A stretch of DNA of 64,000 bases from Closterium sp. Naga37s-1 (Eukaryota; Streptophyta; Zygnematophyceae; Desmidiales; Closteriaceae). Location of the stretch: contig CANJKZ010000170.1 in assembly GCA_947471745.1 (NCBI GenBank), forward strand, positions 2,010,501 through 2,074,500, given 5' to 3'. Position numbers and translations under genes: made by a program. Shown in pieces: positions 10,714 through 24,116 of the stretch (position 1 is the stretch's first letter; the number at the start of each line of letters is the position of its first letter). Under the pieces are notes generated by a model. The model made no database searches, was not told the origin of the DNA, and worked only from the letters and a program-made list of their open reading frames with translations.

Positions 10714-13700
10714 ATGAAGAGTGCCGGCAACGAGAGCGAGTCGAGGGACGATCGCTTTCCAGGTCAATTCTTCTTCGTGTCCACGCAAGCACCGGCTGGT
10801 CTAGAGAAGGATGAAGGTTTTGAGGAGCCAGCAGCTGTGGGAAAGGTCACCTTACACTCCCTTGACTATTGGGTGATCGATAGCGGCGCTACCTATAGCA
10901 TGACACCTCGTGCGGACTTGCTCACCGAACTTGAGCCGTCACCGGTGAAGCATGTGACATCGGCTTTGGGGCAGCGAGCAGAGGTGAAAGGCATGGGCAA
11001 GGCCATGTTCAAGGGTGCTGATGGGAAGATGGTGGGCCTCAAGAACGTGCTTTGGGTGCCCAACCTTGCTGCCAACCTGATTTCCGTGCGGCGGTTGCAA
11101 AAGGCCGGCATGGACACGAGCTCGAAGGGAGCTAAGACCTACACCGCGAGGCTTGGCGAGCGGATTCTTTGGGACCTTCACGAGGATAGGGATGTCTACA
11201 ACGAGATGTGGCAGATCCCTGTGGTACCCATGCCTAAGGAAAGGCAAGTGGAAGCAAGCATCAGCACCAAAGGTGAAGCGGTTGGTAGCGGCGATGGCGC
11301 GAACGGTCGCGCTAAGGAGATTGAGTCTAAGAAGTGCAATCTTGGAGGGACCAGCAAGCTCGGTGAACACAAGGAGAGTGGTGCAGCAGCTCAGAAGCAG
11401 CACAAGGGTGAGGAGAACCCCAAGGCAGCAGCGGAGGAGGAGTACGGAGAGAACATGTGGGGCACTATTGCGAGTGCGGCATTCTCCAATCCGACTTCGG
11501 CTACCGGGGAGTGTGATTGGCTCACCTTGCATCGGCGAATGGGGCATGTGACCCTGCCCATCTTGCAGCAGCTAGTGAAGAATGAGATGGTTTCTGGCAT
11601 ACGTGTGAAGGGGGAGCCCGATGAGGTACTTGGCTGCCCGACGTGCATGCAAGCCAAGTTCACCCGTTACCCGTTCTCTAGTTCGGAGGCAACGGCTAAG
11701 GCACCACTTGATGAGGTGGTGATGGACGTGGTGGGCCCCCTGAAGCTTGGAGCTTCTGGAGCTGAGTACTTTCTCACCATTGTGGATGTCTACACTCGCA
11801 TGACTTGGGTGTACGTGCTGTCCAAGAAGAGTGACGTGGCTGAAACGGTGAAGACCGATTGGTTGCCGATGGTGGAGCGGCAACAAGACCGGTTAGTGAA
11901 GGCAATTCGCACCGATCGAGGAGGAGAGTTCCTGAGCAAGGAGTTCTCATTGTGGCTGAAGAAGAATGGCATAATGCACTCTCTTACCATGCCATACTCC
12001 CCTGCAATGAACGGCATCGCCGAGCGAGCGAACCGGACAATCACGGAGACGGCGCGTGGGTTGCTCATTGAAGCCAGGCTACCCGACTATTTCTGGCCTG
12101 ATGCGGTGCGAAGTGCGTGTGTGGCCAAGAACAGAGCTTTGACTCATGTGGGAGCAGACAAGTGGGTGCCCTATGTGGAGTGGATCGGAAGGAAGCCAAA
12201 GGTGGATATGCTTCGGGTGTTCGGGTGCATGTGCATGGCGCTCGTGCCTAAGCATCTTCGGCACAAGAAGCTCGGTGCCAAGGTGATATGGGCTGTGCAC
12301 TTGGGCATGGCTCAAAACAGCAAGGGGTGGCTTTTTTGGGACCCATTCACCAAGAAATTCTTGGTGAGCAGGGACTGCAAATTCATGGAGAATCTGATGT
12401 ACAAGGATTGGAAGGCGGAGAATGAGGCGAAGATAGGCATGCGGTTTGGGGAGGTGAAGAGTTCCGGTTTGGAGCATGTGGAGCTTCCTTTGGAGCTGAG
12501 CAGCGGCAGCACCACCACAAGGCAATCTTCCCTTGTGAATGGGGGAGAGGAGGCCAGGGATACTGAGGAAGAAGAGGAGGAGGTGCAGCAAGTGAGCGAG
12601 CGTGCACCGACACTTCCTTCTCGCACTACGAGTGCTCCACGGATCCGAGTCACCCCGCAGCAACGCCATGAGAGCCTTCATGTCCCTGCAGCTGAGGAGG
12701 AAGGAAGGGGCAAGAGGAGAACTCAAGCCCCAAATAGGCTGACCTATGAGGCGCTGGGAAAGCCAGCCATGTCAGCCTTGGCCGGAACGGCAATGATGGT
12801 TGGAGATGACCACGAAAGTGAGTACAAGGAGTGTGCCTTCGCGTTCTTCTCTCCGGTGGAGATGCCAGGGGAACCAGCAACTCTCAAGGAGGCCTTGGAG
12901 ATTAGTGATGCTGAGGAGTGGAAGAAGGCAATGGAGAGTGAGCTGAAGAGCATTGAGGAGAACGGCACGTGGGAATTGGTGGAGCTACCGGAGGGGCGTA
13001 AGGCGATTACGTCCAAGTGGCTCTTCAAGATCAAGTCCGACGCCGACGGCAATATCGAGCGCTACAAGTCTAGGCTTGTGGCCAAGGGGTATCAGCAGAA
13101 GGAGAAGGTGGACTATAAGGAGTTGTTTTCTCCTGTGGTGAAGCCGACGACGCTAAGAACCCTACTCGCGGGTGCTACCACCAAAGGATGGGTGGTGAAA
13201 CAAATGGACGTGACAACCGCGTTCCTCAACGGCATTCTCGAAGAAGAGATTTTCATGACGCAGCCAGAGGGGTTTGATGATGGTAGTGGCAGAGTGTGGA
13301 AGCTGAAGAAGGCACTCTATGGGCTCAAGCAAGCCCCTAGGCAGTGGTACTTGAAGCTGCGTGAAGTCTTGGAGGAGATCGGGTTCACTCCCTCATCCGC
13401 CGAACATTCCTTGTTCATGCTTGGCGAGGAGGAGCAGAGGAGTTTCATGGTGGTTTATGTGGATGACATCCTCATTTTCTCACCCTCCTCTGACCTTGTG
13501 AAGGAGGTGATGCTGAAGCTTCAAGACAAGTTCAAGTGCAAGGCCCTTGGTGACGTGAGCTTCTACCTCGGGCTTCACATCGAACGAGATGTGGAGAAGC
13601 GGTGCATGCGGGTGCATCAACGGAAGTACCTGGAGGTATTGGCTGCCAACTTTGGGCAGAGTGAAGGCCATGTGGCTACACCCTTTCCCTCTGGGTTCAA

Positions 13701-13854
13701 GTGTGTGAAGGGACCAGAGGAGGAGAGCGTTGGTGAAGAGGAGAGGCGCCGTTTTCACTCGTTGGTGGGCAGCCTCATGTACGTGGCGGTAAACACCCGA
13801 CCGGACGTCGCGTTTGCTACCGGACAGTTGGCTAGGGTTGTTCAATGCCCTAAC
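10714..13854 (+). CDS. pol: Pol region of A2 (protease, integrase, RT; fossil)
   Basis: A long open stretch with the aspartic protease DSGA motif (about 10880), GAG-pre-integrase (HRRMGHV...GCPTCMQAKF, about 11530-11660), a DD35E integrase core (about 11725-12050), an acidic, charged spacer, and reverse transcriptase with a YVDD box (about 13460). The RNase H part lies after the nested repeat X2, at about 14600-15063. Very similar to A4 throughout. Fossil; not functional as it stands. Confidence 0.88.
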
Positions 13855-14506
13855 TGTTATGTGATTCTATCATTTGCATTCACGTCTGTCTGCCTCCCAT
13901 CATTTGTTCGTGTGTTGCATCCGTGGTGTGAGCGTGTGCAAGAATTTGTGTTTGGTGTTGTTTGGATTTTCTGAGTGTGTGTGTGAATGTTATTTGGCTT
14001 GAGCAGATATCTGAAGTGACTCCTCTGCTCAAGAGCTTTCCGACGAACCAAGTATCGCTTCAATCGGAGCACGAACAAGAAAGTTACGAACGTTGGAAGT
14101 TCGTATGCTTTTGATATTTGGTTGTGGTGACTATGGGAAGTTGTGGTGTTGACTCCATAAGGAGTATAGACTTTTGGGGGTTGGGAAATTCGTCAACATC
14201 ACTGTAGATGCTGCCAAGTGGTTGGGAGGTGCCAAACCAGGTTGGCAAGTGTGGCCAAGTTGGGTGAGGTGGATGGCATGAGTTGGGAAAGTGACAAATG
14301 TCAAAGTTGGGGTGCCTATAGAGAGGGGAATTGTGTGGTATGGGGTTTCCTTGGTTGGGGAATCCCTTGGGACCTTCCCTCTCGTCCTCCTTATCCCCTC
14401 CTACCTGGTTCCATTGCTACTCTAACTTTCTTGTGTGAACTTGTGAGATAATTGTGATTCAGTTAAGTTTTCTATGGCAGCATACCCCCTAGTGCGCCGA
14501 AGTTCA
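13855..14506 (+). repeat. X2: solo-LTR-like repeat inside A2
   Basis: A 652-bp non-coding repeat starting TGTTATGTGATTC and ending AGTTCA. It interrupts the pol of A2, and TAAC lies on both sides. The same repeat occurs inverted at 1-635. The TG...CA ends and the lack of internal coding sequence fit a solo LTR left after LTR-LTR recombination. The parent family is not in the window. Confidence 0.65.
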
Positions 14507-15104
14507 TAACTCGAGTTGGGCTGTTGGGCTGCAATACTCGCCGGCGGCGCAAAGGCGCCAAAAGGGCGCGGATGGTGTTGAACCCGGGCGTTTGTTCCTC
14601 ACCGCATTCTCGGATGCTTCTTATGCTTCTGAACCAGAGGACATGACAAGTGTTGGAGGGTTCATTTGCTGTGTTGGTGCAGGCCCAATTGCTTGGGAGA
14701 GCAAGAAGCAGGTGGATCAAGCATTGAGCTCGGTGGAGTCCGAGTACATGGCACTCTTCCGTGCCGTACGGGAGATTGTGTGGCAGCGGCGTTTGTTGGC
14801 TGAATTAGGGGAGGAGCAGCAAGGACCTACCCCACTCTACTGTGACAGCCAGGGTGCCATTGCTCTTGCTAAGAACCCTGTGTTGCATGGCCTCACCAAG
14901 CACATGAGGGTGAAGTGGCATTGGACGAGGAGCATGGTGGCCGCGGGTGAAGTTGAGTTGCACTACGTGAAGACGACGGGGCAGCCAGCTGACATGATGA
15001 CCAAGAGGCTGGTGGAGCAGCAGCATTGGAAGTGTTGCAAGCTGGCTGGGATGGCTCTGAACTGAGAGAGCAAGTTCCTAAGGCCAACAATCCGAAGGGG
15101 AGTT

Positions 15105-15863
15105 TGTTGGTGCAACCCTACGGTTTGCATTCGGCTTGTTGTCCGTGTGCGTGCATGCGCGTGTGCATGGAATGGTATGAGGGCATGATGAGGCATGATT
15201 TTGAATGTGTGTGTCAAGTCAATAGCGAGTTATCGCTAGTTGCGTGTCACGTCGTTGTTTGCGTTTCGTGTGCGGTTTTCTATTTTGTCGTGTGTGGAAC
15301 GTTCGGCGAGTCGCAGGTGTGCGCAGCAGACTTCCAAGAACTCAAGGAAGAATTTACCTTGAAGAACCAGAGCCTTGTTTTCAAGAATCAAGTGATTTCG
15401 AAGCTCTCCAAAAGGGTAAACTTCAAGATAGTGAGAATAGTTGCATTACTTTGTGTAGTGTAACATTTCTCTTGGTGTAGGCCCTTGTGGAGGGTAGTTT
15501 CGAGACCCTTGGTGGTTGGGGACAGTGTAGCACTGTTCCACATCACTGTACCTCGGCTCTTGGGGTTTGTAGGAGCTGGGATTCATTCCCAACTCGTAAC
15601 TCTTCCTAATTTGTGTTCTAAGTCTATAGTGGCTGCCATAGTGCCGTTCGTTCAAACCGACGTTGCGTCCTCAATACTTGCTGAAATCGTGTAATTTAAA
15701 TTGTCTGTTTTAGGCGACATCAAGACGCTCCAGATCCAATTTATAGCAAGTCGTTTGAAGCTGTGAGCAGAACGCTATCAATGTTTGAAGCCGCTGTGCA
15801 GAAATCCGACTGTGCACTCTATCTTTCGTTTTAGGCACATTCAAGGCTATTGTGACTATAACA
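15105..15863 (+). repeat. 3' LTR of A2
   Basis: 759 bp, starting TGTTGGTGCAACC after the purine tract GAAGGGGAGT and ending CTATAACA. It is followed by GGACT, the target-site duplicate. Confidence 0.92.
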
Positions 15864-15868
15864 GGACT

Positions 15869-18800
15869 GGCAGCACGGTCGAGGTCAGACGCAGGGTCAG
15901 GGACGCTAGGAAGAGAGGACGCAAGAGGAGGCAGCAGAGGAACACGCAGTGGAACAGAGGAAGGACGAAGTGCCATAGCGTTGGTGCCGAGGACGGGAGG
16001 AGGACGCGAACGAGGAATGCGACGAGCAGTGCGAACAGGCGAGACCGGACAAGACGCAGGCCCACGTCGCTCTATAAGACCTCCGGTCTGCTCAGTGTAA
16101 GGAGAAGGGGCAGGCAGTGGGGAGGCTGGCGGTAACGGCAGCTATGACTGGTTAGGCGGTGGACATTGTAAGGGAGGAGTAAGGCCAGTAGAAGACGGGA
16201 GACCAAGAACCTGCTGAAGCAGGGGAACGAAGTACGGTCGCAGCCGCACAGTGCCTCCAGCACCAGTACCGTCAGACACAGCACCCCCAGCTCCAGCACC
16301 TCGAGCTTCAGGGCCAACAGCTCCAGTGTCTCCAGCTCCAGCTCCAGCGCCACCAGCGCTAGTGCCTTCAGCTCCAGCTCCTCCAGCTCCAGCGCCACTA
16401 GCGCCAGTACCTACAGCTCCAGTGCCTCCAACCCCAGCACCTCCAGGCTCCGCATGGTTCCAAGCTCCAGCTCCTCCAGCTCCAGCGCCCCCAACACTAC
16501 CAGACCCGGCAACTCTAGTACCCCTGGTACGAGCACCTCCAGGACCAGTAGCTGCAGTACCTCCAGTACCACCAGCTCCAGCAGTAACTCCAGCACCTCC
16601 AAGACGAGTAGCTCCAACATCTCCAGCTCCTGTGCCTCCAGCGGCAGGGGCTCTAGCTCCGGCAGCTCCACTCCTAAGGCGTGTGCGCTGAGCAAACCAC
16701 TCGCGCAGCTGCTGCGGGTAGAGAGGCTCCGGCCGGGGAGACAGTCGTGGCGAAGCACCCGCAGGACCTCCAGAAGAAGCAGTACCCCGACGCTCAGCAC
16801 CCCCAGACTCCGCACCCTCAGACTCAGCACCCCTTGGCTCAACACCCTCAGGCTCAGCACCTCCAGGCTACACACCCGAAGGCTCAGCACGCCCAGGCTC
16901 TGCACCCCCAGGCTCAGCACCCCCAAACCCGGCACCCTCAGACTCAGCGCCCCCAGGCTCAGCACCCACAAGCTTCGCACCCCCAGACGCAGCACCCCCA
17001 GACGCAGCACCTCGAGCAGTACCTGAGCCGCCAGCTACCTCAACAGGCACAGTTCCAGGGAGAGGATCTACCTGAGACACACCTGAGGGAGCAGGACCCT
17101 GGGGTGGGAGGGGGTCTACCGGAGGGGGACCGGGAGCAAGGAAGAGCGGCGGGGCGGGGGAGGGGCAGAGCGGTAGGGGAAGAGACGGTAAAAGGGAACC
17201 GACTCGTCAAACGTGACGTCCTGAGAGGGGAAGACGCGGCGCGAGGTGGGGTGGTAAAACTGCCAGCCAGGCGCGTCAGGGGGAAAGCCAAGGAAGACGC
17301 AGGGAATAGCACGGGCGGAGAGCTTGTCCGCGGACGTATTGTGAACAAAGGCACGAGAGACCCAGACCCGGAACACCGACGCATTGCCAATCTCCCCCGT
17401 CCAACGCACTGTGGGCGAGGACTCCGGCAAGGAGATACGGGGCCAGAGGTTGAGCTGATGCGCAGCGTACCGGACTGCAAGAGGTCGGAGGAGAACTCAC
17501 CACCTCTGTCAGAGACAGGAAGGTCCTGGTGGAACCGCTCGCGGAGCTGGAGATGGACCGCGCAGATCCAAGGGATCAGGGCATCAAGGACCACACCCTT
17601 GCTGCGCAAGGGGAAGATCGTGGTGTAACGCGTGTAGTCGTCAACAACCAGCAGAAAGTAACGCTCACGGCCCTGTCCACTGACGCGGGCTGGGCCCCAC
17701 ACGTCCATGTGGAGAGTCTACAGGGGAGCAGTCATCGGGGGAAACGAGGAGTGAGGAGCGTCGTGCTGCCGCCCCTCGACGCAAGGAAGGAAGGGCGGGG
17801 CAGGTGAGGGCGGGAGGGGAGGCAGAGACCTGGGAAGACCAGATACAAGGAGGCACAAGTGCATGCCACGAAGGCGCGGCAGGGAGGGGTGACCCAGGTG
17901 GTGGTGCCACAGGAGATTCTGGTGCGACAGGAGGCAACACGAGCGAGGGGGTGCTACCTGACCAAACCCGTACACCTGCGCAAATGCTGCTTCCTGAGGA
18001 GGCTTGGTAGCCAGTGTGTACAAACTCGACCCTGGCCAACGAGTGAACGTGGCCAGGTGACGGCCCGTCCATGTACACGTGCAGATCGACACACGCTGAC
18101 TCCCAGGAGTGGTGCTAGTGACCATCACATCCTGGAGGGCAACTGTACTCACCAAGTTCGTATAGAACGAGGGGAGGTGAAGATCTGATAGTGAGCCGAA
18201 CGGAACCGCCAGACACGGGAGAACAGTGGAGGAACGGGCAACGATTGGGCCCCCTGAGGGGTCAACCAGTCTGACCGGTACAGGTGCAGAGAGGAGAGTG
18301 AGGGTGGTGCTGTCACGAAAGAAACAGCATGAAGCATCTGAGTCAAGCAGTACCAGGGAGAGAAGACTCACTAGCACCTAGAGCAGCAGCCTCTATTCCT
18401 GGGTCAGGCGGCACACACAGGTAACAGTCACCCTCAGCACTAACAGACAATGCATACATAGCAGCAAGGATAGCATCATAGTCTAGGTCAAAGATAGAAA
18501 CTCTAGACCTAAGAAGCTCTGCCCAGCGGGGGCGCTCGGCCTCGTCACCAAACTCTGCGCGCCAAGCGTCGTCGAGGCGGGAGAAGCAGCGGTGCTGAGT
18601 GTAAGGCTTCTCGCATATCTGACCAGCACGGTCACCCGTGCGAATGACATACGGGCAGCTACCACTACCCCCAGACGCCCCACGCTGAGAAAACCTCTCA
18701 TGAAGCTGCTGGGGTGACGGGTTCTCGCTCTGATGTTGCTGTTGCTGGCTGTGGCCACCGCCAGGACCTCCCCGCTGAGTAGCGCCAGCCCGAACGCCAC

Positions 18801-19322
18801 GACTCCCACTGCCGCCACTACCGCCACCCCCACCGCTGCCACCAGTGTCGCCACCAAAGCCCCCACTCCCCCCACCACTCCCACCACCGCCACCACCTCC
18901 ACTGCCTCCACCACCTCCACTCCTGCCCCCACCACCACCCCGCTGCCCCCACCACCAACCTTGCCACCCTTCCCCTTGCTGCTGCGGCACTTCCCACTAG
19001 CAGAAGCAGCCCCGACATCCTCAGCACCAAGGACATCAACAGCAGCAGTAGAGGCGTAGGAGGGGGCACGGGGGGAGGGGGAACACCCCTCAAAGAAGGG
19101 CATGCGAGGAGTGCCAGGAGCGGCACCTACAGCGACTACACTAGTCTCAGCTGCAAGGAGATGCTGCTCGAGTAGGTCAACAGTGAGGGCTGTGGGGTCA
19201 AGTGCGAGAAAGTGGTCCTTGACAGCGCGAAGAGAGTCAGGGAGGCGGGTGACTATCAAGTAGAGAGTGATGTACATCGGGGGCGGGTTTCTGTCAAGGA
19301 ACTCTGCTGGGAGGGCAGCGCG
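15869..19322 (-). mobile_element. G (5' half): linker, integrase, protease and Gag of broken family S element
   Basis: Continuation of G beyond A2. On the minus strand, from right to left, it reads Gag (19322 to about 18400: a YLIVTRLPDSL helix segment, a Gly-rich tract at about 18790-18960, an SPQQL module at about 18680-18720 and a cysteine cluster at about 18590-18660), protease (about 18320), GAG-pre-integrase (about 17900), integrase with DVWGP and RGGEF segments (about 17120-17710), and a long Gly-Gly-Ala-Glu-Pro / Gly-Ala-rich linker (about 16250-17060) with a second PQQLREW module at 16683-16725. The element is broken. Its N-terminal Gag, leader and 5' LTR are not seen, because A3 sequence begins at 19323. 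Confidence 0.8.
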
Positions 19323-22300
19323 TGTTGGTGCAACCCTATGGTTTGCATTCGGCTTGTTGTCCGTGTGCGTGCATGCGTGTGTGCATGGAATGGTATGAGG
19401 GCATGAAATAATATATATTTCATGCTTACAATAGTGTGTGAATGATGACGCGTGATTGCTTCAAGCTCCCTGATGGATGGACTCCTGCTCAAGGCCAAGA
19501 AAGTAGAGGAGCAAGAGGAGGGAGAGGAAGAGGCTGTGGAGGCCGTGGCGGTCGCGGAGGTGGTGCTGCAAGTATGAAGAACGGTGACAACGAGAGCGAG
19601 TCGAGGGACGATCGCTTTCCGGGTAAATTCTTCTTCGTGTCGACGCAAGCACCAACTGCACCAGAAAAGGATGAAAGCTTTGAGGAGCCTGCTGCTGTGG
19701 GGAAGGTGACCCTACACTCCCTGGACTATTGGGTGATCGATAGCGGTGCTACCTACAGCATGACACCTCGTGCGGACTTGCTCACCGAACTTGAACCGTC
19801 ACCGGTGAAGCATGGCACATCGGCTTTGGGGCAGTGAGCAGAGGTGAAAGGCTTGGGCAAGGCCATATTCAAGATTGCTGATGGGAAGATGGTGGGCCTC
19901 AAGAACGTGCTTTGGGTGCCCAACCTTGCTGCCAAACTGATTTTCGTGCGGCGGTTGCAAAAGGCCGGCATGGACACGAGCTCGAAGAGCGCTAAGACCT
20001 ATACGGAGCGGATTCTTTGGGACCTTCATGAGGATAGGAATTTCTACAACAAGATGTGGCAGATCCCTGTGGTCCCCATGCCTAAGGAGAGGCAAGTGGC
20101 AGCAAGCATCAGCACCAAGGGTGAAGCGGTTGGTAGTGGAGATGGCGCGAACGGTTGCGCTAAGGAGATTGAGTCCAAGTGCAATCTTGGAGGGACCAGC
20201 AAGCTCGGTGAACACGAGGAGAGTGGTGCAGCAGCTCAGAAGCAGCACAAGCATGAGGAGAACCTAAAGGCAGCAGCGGAGGAGGAGTACGGAGAGAGCA
20301 TGTGATTGGCACTATGCGGCATTCTCCAATCCGACTTCGGCTACGGGGGAGTGTGATTGGTTGACCTTGCATCGGCGCATGGGGCATGTGGCCTTGCCCA
20401 TCTTGCAGCAGTTAGTGAAGAATGGGATGGTTGCTGGCATATGTGTGAAGGGGGAGCCCGATGAGGTACTTGGCTGCCCGACATGCATGCAAGCCAAGTT
20501 CACCCATTACCCGTTCTCTAGTTCGGAGGCAACGGCTAAGGCACCACTTGATGAGGTGGTGATGGACGTGGTGGGCCCCTTGAAGCTTGGAGCTTCTGGA
20601 GCTGAGTACTTTCTCACCATAGTGGACGTCTACACTCGCATGACTTGGGTGTACGTTCTGTCCAAGAAGAGCGACGTGTCTGAAACGGAGAAGACCGATT
20701 GGTTGCCGATGGTGGAGCGGCAACAAGACCGGTTAGTGAAGGCAATTCGCACCGATCGAAGAGGAGAGTTCCTGAGCAAGGAGTTTTCATTGTGGCTGAA
20801 GAAGAATGGCATAAGGCACTCCCTCACCATGCCATACTCCCCTGCAATGAACGACATCGCCGAGCGAGCGAACCGAACAATCACGGAGGCGGCGCGCGGG
20901 TTGCTTTTTGAGTCCGGGCTACCCGACGATTTCTGGCCTGATGCAGTGCGGAGTGCGTGTGTGCCAAAGAACAGAGCCTTGACTCATGTGGGAGCAGACA
21001 AATGGGTGCCCTATGTGGAGTGGATTGGAAGGAAGCCAAAGGTGGATATGCTTCGGGTGTTCGGGTGCATGTGCATTGCGCTTAAGCCTAAGCATCTTCG
21101 GCACAACAAGCTCGGTGCCAAGGCGATATGGGCCGTACATTTGGGCATGGCTCAAAACAGCAAGGGATGGCTCCTTTGGGACCCATTCACCAAGAAATTC
21201 TTGGTGACCAGAGACTGCAAGTTCATGGAGAATCTGAAGTACAAGGATTGGAAGGCGGAGAATGAGGCGAAGATAGGCATGCGGTTTGGGGAGGTGAAGA
21301 GTTACGGTTTGGAGCATGTGGAGCTGCCTTTGGATCTGAGCAGCGGCAGCACCACCTCAAGGCAATCTTCCCTTGTGAATGGGGGAGAGGAAGCCAAGGA
21401 TGCAGAGTAAGAAGAGGAGGAGGTGCAGCAAGTGAGCGAGGGTGCACCGACACTTCCTTCTCGCACTACGAGTGCTCCACGGATCCGAGTCACCCCGCAG
21501 CAACACCAAGGCCTTCATGTCCCTCTAGCTGAGGAGGAAGGAAGGGGCAAGAGGAGAATTCAAGCCCCTAATAGGCTGACCTATGATGCATTGGGAGAGC
21601 AAGCCAAGTCAGCTCTGGCCGGAGCGGCACTTATAGTTGGAGATGACGAGGAGAGTGACTACGAGGAGTGTGCCTTCGCGTTCTTCTCTCCGGTGGAGAT
21701 GCCGGGGGAACCAGCAACTCTCAAGGACGCCTTGGAGAGTAGTGATGCTGAGGAGTGGAAGAAGGCAATGGAGAGTGAGCTGAAGAGCATTGAGGAGAAT
21801 GGCACGTGGGAATTTGTGGAGCTACCGGAGCGTCGTAAAGCGATTACGTCCAAGTGGCTCTTCAAGATCAAGTCCGACGCCGAAGGCAAAATCGAGCGCT
21901 ACAAGTCTAGGCTTGTGGTCAAGGGGTACCAGCAGAAGGAGAAGGTGGACTATAAAGAGTTGTTTGCTCCTGTGGTGAAGCCAACGACGCTGTGAACCCT
22001 ACTCGCGGGAGCTACCATCAAAGGATGGGTGGTGAAACAAATGGATGTGACAACGGCATTCCTCAACGGCGTCCTGGAGGAGGATATCTTCATGGCGCAG
22101 CCAGAGGGGTTTGATGATGGTAGTGGCAGAGTTTTGAAGCTGAAGAAGGCTCTTTATGGACTGAAGCAGGCCCCTAGGCAGTGGTACTTGAAGCTGCGTG
22201 AAGTCTTGGAGGAGATCGGGTTCACTCCCTCATCCGCCGATCATTCCTTGTTCATGCTTGGCAGAGGAGTTTCATGGTGGTTTATGTGGATGACATCCTC

Positions 22301-24116
22301 ATTTTCTCACCCTTCTCTGACCTTGTGAAGGAGGTGATGCTGAAGCTTCAAGACAAGTTCAAGTGCAAGGCCCTTGGTGACGTGAGCTTCTACCTCGGGC
22401 TCCACATCGAACGAGATGTGGAGAAGCGGTGCATGCGGGTGCATCAACGGAAGTACCTAGAGGCATTGGCTGCCAACTTTGGGCAGAGTGAAGGCCATGT
22501 GGCTACACCCTTTCCCTCTGGGTTCAAGTGTGTGAAGGGACCAGAGGAGGAGAGCGTTGGTGAAGAGCAGAGGCGTCGTTTTCACTCGTTGGTGGGCAGC
22601 CTCATGTACGCGGCGGTAAACACCCGACCGGGCGTCGCGTTTGCTACCGGACAGTTGGCTAGGGTTTTTCAATGCCCTAATGAGGAGCAGGTAGCAGCTG
22701 GAATGAGGGTGGCCAAGTATCTTGGCCAAACACCAACCGTTGGATGCAATACTCGGCGGCGGCACAAAGGCGCCAAAAGGGCGTGGATGGTGTTGAACTC
22801 GGGCATTTGTTCCTCACCGCATTCTCGGATGCTTCTTATGCATCGGAACCAGAGGACATGACAAGTGTTGGAGGGTTCATTTGCTGTGTTGGAGGAGGCC
22901 TAACTGCTTGGGAGAGTAAGAAGCAGGTGGATCAAGCATTGAGCTCGGTGGAGTCCGAGAATATGGCACTCTTCCGTGTCGTACGGGAGATTGTGTGGCA
23001 GCGGCGTTTGTTGGCTGAATTGGGGGAGAAACAGCCAGGACCTACCCCACTCTACTGTGATAGCCAAGGTGCCATTGCTCTTGCTAAGAACCCTGTGTTG
23101 CATGGCCTCACGAAGCACATGAGGGTGAAATGGCATTGGACGAGGAGTGTGGTGGCCGCAGGTGAAGTTGAGTTGCACTTGGTGAAGACGACAAGGCAGC
23201 CAGCTGACATGATGACCAAGAGGCTAGTGGAGCATCAACATTGGAAGTGTTGCAAGCTGGCTGGGATGGCTGTGAACTGAGAGATTCAAGTCCTAAGGCC
23301 AACAATCCGAGGGTAGTTTGTTGGTGCAACCCTACTGTTTGCATTCGGCTTGTTGTCCACATGCGTGCATGCGTGTGTGCATGGAATGGTATGAGGGCAT
23401 GAGATAATATAAATTTCATGCTTACAATATTGCGTGAATGATGAGGCATGATTTTGAATGTGTGTGTTGAGTCAATAGCGAGTTATCGCTAGTCTCGTGT
23501 CACGTCGTCGTTTGCGTGGCGTGTGCGGTTTTCTATTTTGTCGTGTGTGGAAAGTTCGGCGTGTCGCAGCTGTGCACAGCAGACTTCCAAGAACTCAAGG
23601 AAGAATTTATCTTGAAGAACCAGAATCTTGGTTTTAAGATTCAAGTGATTTCGAAGCTCTCCAAAAGGGTAAACTTCAAGATAGCGATAATAGTTATATT
23701 ACTTGGTGTAGTGTAACATTTCTCTTGGTGTAGGCCCTTGTGGAGGGTAGTTTCGAGACCCTTCGTGGTTGGGGACAGTGTGGCACTGTTCCACATCACT
23801 GTACCTCGGCTCTTGGGGTTTGTAGGAGCTGGGAGTCATTCCCAACTCGTAACTCTTCCTAATTTTTGTTCTAAGACTATAATGGCTGCCATAGTACCGT
23901 TCGTTCAAACTGACGGTGTGTCGTCAATTCTTTATGAAATCGTGCAATCTAAATTGCTTATTGTAGGCGACGTTAAGACGCTTTAAATCCAATTTGAATC
24001 AGATCATTTAAAGCTGAGCCCAGAATACTATCAACGTTTGAAGCCGCTTTGCAGAAATCCGACTGTGCACTCTATCTTTCGTATTAGGCACATTCAAGCC
24101 TATTGTGACTATAACA
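19323..24116 (+). mobile_element. A3: reduced and broken Ty1/copia family A element
   Basis: It starts with the family A LTR head TGTTGGTGCAACC at 19323 and ends with a complete 798-bp 3' LTR at 23319-24116. Between them are the Gag zinc-knuckle end, protease (about 19740), GAG-pre-integrase (about 20360-20510), integrase (about 20560-20900), reverse transcriptase (about 21780-22330) and RNase H (about 22800-23280). It is shorter than A2 and A4 and broken, with about half a dozen breaks. The five bases before it (gcgcg) and after it (ggtca) do not match, and the two flanks belong to different host elements (G and C). It is therefore probably the product of a rearrangement, not a simple insertion. 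Confidence 0.85.
23319..24116 (+). repeat. 3' LTR of A3
   Basis: 798 bp, TGTTGGTGCAACC...CTATAACA, with several dozen differences from the A4 LTRs by eye. It ends directly at the start of element C. Confidence 0.9.

Larger units (their letters stand above)
8850..15863 (+). mobile_element. A2: nearly whole Ty1/copia family A element, nested in G
   Basis: A family A copia element with a 5' LTR at 8850-9647, a tRNA-iMet-type primer-binding site at 9650, gag-pol, the purine tract GAAGGGGAGT and a 3' LTR at 15105-15863. The flanking five bases GGACT (8845-8849 and 15864-15868) are a perfect target-site duplication, so the insertion into G is secure. The two LTRs differ by an indel of about 40 bp and two to three dozen substitutions by eye, so it is older than A4. 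It is broken by a few changes, and the repeat X2 lies within its pol. Confidence 0.93.
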
